From Mariniflexile jejuense (lineage in GTDB: Bacteria > Bacteroidota > Bacteroidia > Flavobacteriales > Flavobacteriaceae), in contig NZ_JBHTJI010000001.1 in assembly GCF_042675665.1 (NCBI RefSeq), positions 2,356,001-2,420,000 of the forward strand: a stretch of 64,000 nt of DNA, read 5' to 3'. Below the pieces are notes generated by a model. That model did no database searches. It saw nothing but the letters and a program-made list of their open reading frames with translations, and was not told the DNA's origin. Numbering within the stretch: the stretch's first letter is position 1; every line of letters starts with the position of its first letter. Positions 62,596 through 64,000 of the stretch are shown one piece after another. The position numbers were made by a program, and so were the translations under genes.

Positions 62596-64000
62596 ATGAT
62601 ATTAAATACAGAACTAGAATACAAAGGGAACTTATTCCCATCAAAAATAATTTCTTATAAAAAAAACTTAGACACATTATCATTCACTTCAGAAAACAAT
62701 GTAGTCCTTCAAATTACAGTACAGCGCGATAGTATTTTAAGATTTAGATATACAACAACTGGTATTTTTGAAAAAGATTTCTCTTATGCCATTACAAAAT
62801 ACGCTAGTAGAGGCTATAATTTTCTTGAAATTACTGAAGACGACGATAAATACATTATTACCACTTCAAAAATTATATGTCACGTAGCAAAAATAGACAT
62901 GCGAACTGCACTTTATGATGCTAAAGACAAAACATTAATATGTGAAGACGAATTAGGCTTTCATTGGGAAGAAAGTTATGAATTTGGAGGCGATATTGTT
63001 AAAATGTCTAAAATAGCACAAGAAGGCGAAAGTTATTACGGTTTAGGCGATAAGCCAGTTGATAATAACCTAAAAGGAAAACGTTTTGAAAACTGGGTAA
63101 CCGATTCTTATGCCTATGGTAAGAATACCGACCCAATTTATAAAGCCATTCCATTTTATACAGGCTTACATCATAAAAAATCGTATGGTATCTTTTTTGA
63201 CAACAGTTTTCGTTCGTTTTTCGACTTTTGTAGCGAACGCAGAAACATAACAAGTTTTTGGGCTCAAGGTGGCGAAATGAATTATTATTTCATTTATGGC
63301 CCAGAAATGGCAGATGTTGTATCAATTTACACCGATTTAACTGGAAAACCACACGAATTACCAGCATTATGGACTCTTGGTTACCATCAATGTAAATGGA
63401 GTTATTATCCAGAATCGAAAGTAAAAGAAATTACAGGTAAATTTAGAGAATTACAAATCCCGTGTGATGCTATTTATTTAGATATTGATTATATGGAAGG
63501 TTTTAGATGCTTCACTTGGAGTAAAGAATACTTTCCAGACCCAAAACGCATGGTAAAAGAACTGGCGGATGATGGTTTTAAAACCATAGTAATCATCGAT
63601 CCAGGAATCAAAATAGATAAAGAATATTCCGTTTTTAAAGAAGGCTTAGAGAAAGATTATTTCTGTAAACGTGCAGATGGTCCATATATGAAAGGAAAAG
63701 TATGGCCTGGGGAATGTTATTTCCCAGATTTTACCAACCCTGAAGTACGCGAATGGTGGTCTGATTTGTTTAAAGAACTCGTTGAAGATATAGGCGTGAA
63801 AGGTGTTTGGAACGATATGAACGAACCTGCGGTTATGGATGTTCCTGGAAAATCATTTCCAAACGATGTAAGACATGATTATGATGGCAACCAATGTAGC
63901 CACCGTAAAGCACACAATGTGTATGGCATGCAAATGGCAAGAGCAACCTACCAAGGGCTTAAAAAATTCGCATATCCTAAAAGACCTTTTGTTATTACAA
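62596..64000 (+). CDS. Glycoside hydrolase family 31 alpha-glucosidase (partial, runs off the window)
   Basis: The frame opens at the ATG at 62596 and stays open for 468 codons to the end of the window, with no stop, so the C terminus is missing. An N-terminal beta domain (about residues 1-230) precedes the catalytic barrel. LDIDYMEGFRCFTW and GVWNDMNEPAVM, with nucleophile Asp407, are the GH31 signatures. It probably cleaves alpha-1,4-linked glucose from glycogen or malto-oligosaccharides, which fits its place after glgA-glgC-glgB, though it lies behind a terminator. No signal peptide, so a cytoplasmic role is likely. Confidence 0.92.
   Translation, partial: MILNTELEYKGNLFPSKIISYKKNLDTLSFTSENNVVLQITVQRDSILRFRYTTTGIFEKDFSYAITKYASRGYNFLEITEDDDKYIITTSKIICHVAKIDMRTALYDAKDKTLICEDELGFHWEESYEFGGDIVKMSKIAQEGESYYGLGDKPVDNNLKGKRFENWVTDSYAYGKNTDPIYKAIPFYTGLHHKKSYGIFFDNSFRSFFDFCSERRNITSFWAQGGEMNYYFIYGPEMADVVSIYTDLTGKPHELPALWTLGYHQCKWSYYPESKVKEITGKFRELQIPCDAIYLDIDYMEGFRCFTWSKEYFPDPKRMVKELADDGFKTIVIIDPGIKIDKEYSVFKEGLEKDYFCKRADGPYMKGKVWPGECYFPDFTNPEVREWWSDLFKELVEDIGVKGVWNDMNEPAVMDVPGKSFPNDVRHDYDGNQCSHRKAHNVYGMQMARATYQGLKKFAYPKRPFVIT

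Noticed and set aside
1..64000. CRISPR arrays, insertion sequences or rRNA genes
   Set aside because: No regularly spaced repeats, transposase-like frames or rRNA sequence were seen.

Overview
The window is a low-GC chromosomal stretch from a member of the Bacteroidota, almost certainly a Flavobacteriaceae bacterium of marine type. The evidence is the gene content (PID-CTERM small protein, HopJ-family protein, DUF177-rpmF-fabH-accB-accC order, TonB-plug protein with macroglobulin-like domains, dipeptide epimerase) and repeated matches to the Bacteroidota -7 promoter element TAnnTTTG. Genus cannot be fixed from the sequence alone.

Layout. 0.1-9.4 kb is mostly housekeeping: LpxH-like phosphatase, MFS exporter, RecJ, OsmC-like protein, a frameshifted oxoamine-synthase-like PLP enzyme next to a dipeptide epimerase, and a minus-strand operon of an unknown protein, RsmI, a HopJ-family protein and a uracil-DNA-glycosylase-family protein. 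9.5-24.9 kb holds tdk-alr, mscL, asd, a prolyl oligopeptidase with a decayed lipoprotein signal in front of it, an ABC ATPase overlapping the remnant of a WYL regulator, a PID-CTERM mini-protein, ribE diverging from pdxA, the DUF177-rpmF unit followed by fabH-accB-accC (fatty acid synthesis entry), an FAD oxidoreductase, mtgA and a GreA-like protein.

25.5-45.9 kb is accessory DNA lying between a 600-base gene-poor stretch and a tRNA-Met. It carries an AbiEi/AbiEii type IV toxin-antitoxin pair with palindromic operators and a type I restriction operon (hsdM-hsdS-...-hsdR). Between hsdS and hsdR lie a PD-(D/E)XK nuclease-like gene and two DUF262 (GmrS/GmrD-like) genes, the second with a DUF1524 HNH-type end. 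Upstream are a three-gene set (secreted/outer-membrane-like protein, large patatin, six-helix membrane protein) and a split HTH-like gene. A second copy of the hsdS 3' end is left between the nuclease gene and the DUF262 genes, a scar of cassette shuffling. No integrase or transposase was found.

46-64 kb returns to core genes: methylmalonyl-CoA epimerase, rbfA, a LolC/E-like permease, a TIM-barrel lipoprotein, dusB, then a divergent Lgt-like membrane protein followed by a multi-cluster radical SAM enzyme resembling archaeal tetraether lipid synthase (Tes) and two tandem two-helix mini-proteins. This last group is the best candidate for an undescribed pathway (lipid or lipoprotein modification). 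Then come a MG2/TonB-plug protein, lepA and a glycogen operon glgA-glgC-glgB followed by a GH31 alpha-glucosidase that runs off the window.

Two genes (4468-5513 and 44807-45855) are each broken by what looks like loss of one base in a short homopolymer, so base-call or assembly error must be considered before calling them pseudogenes.
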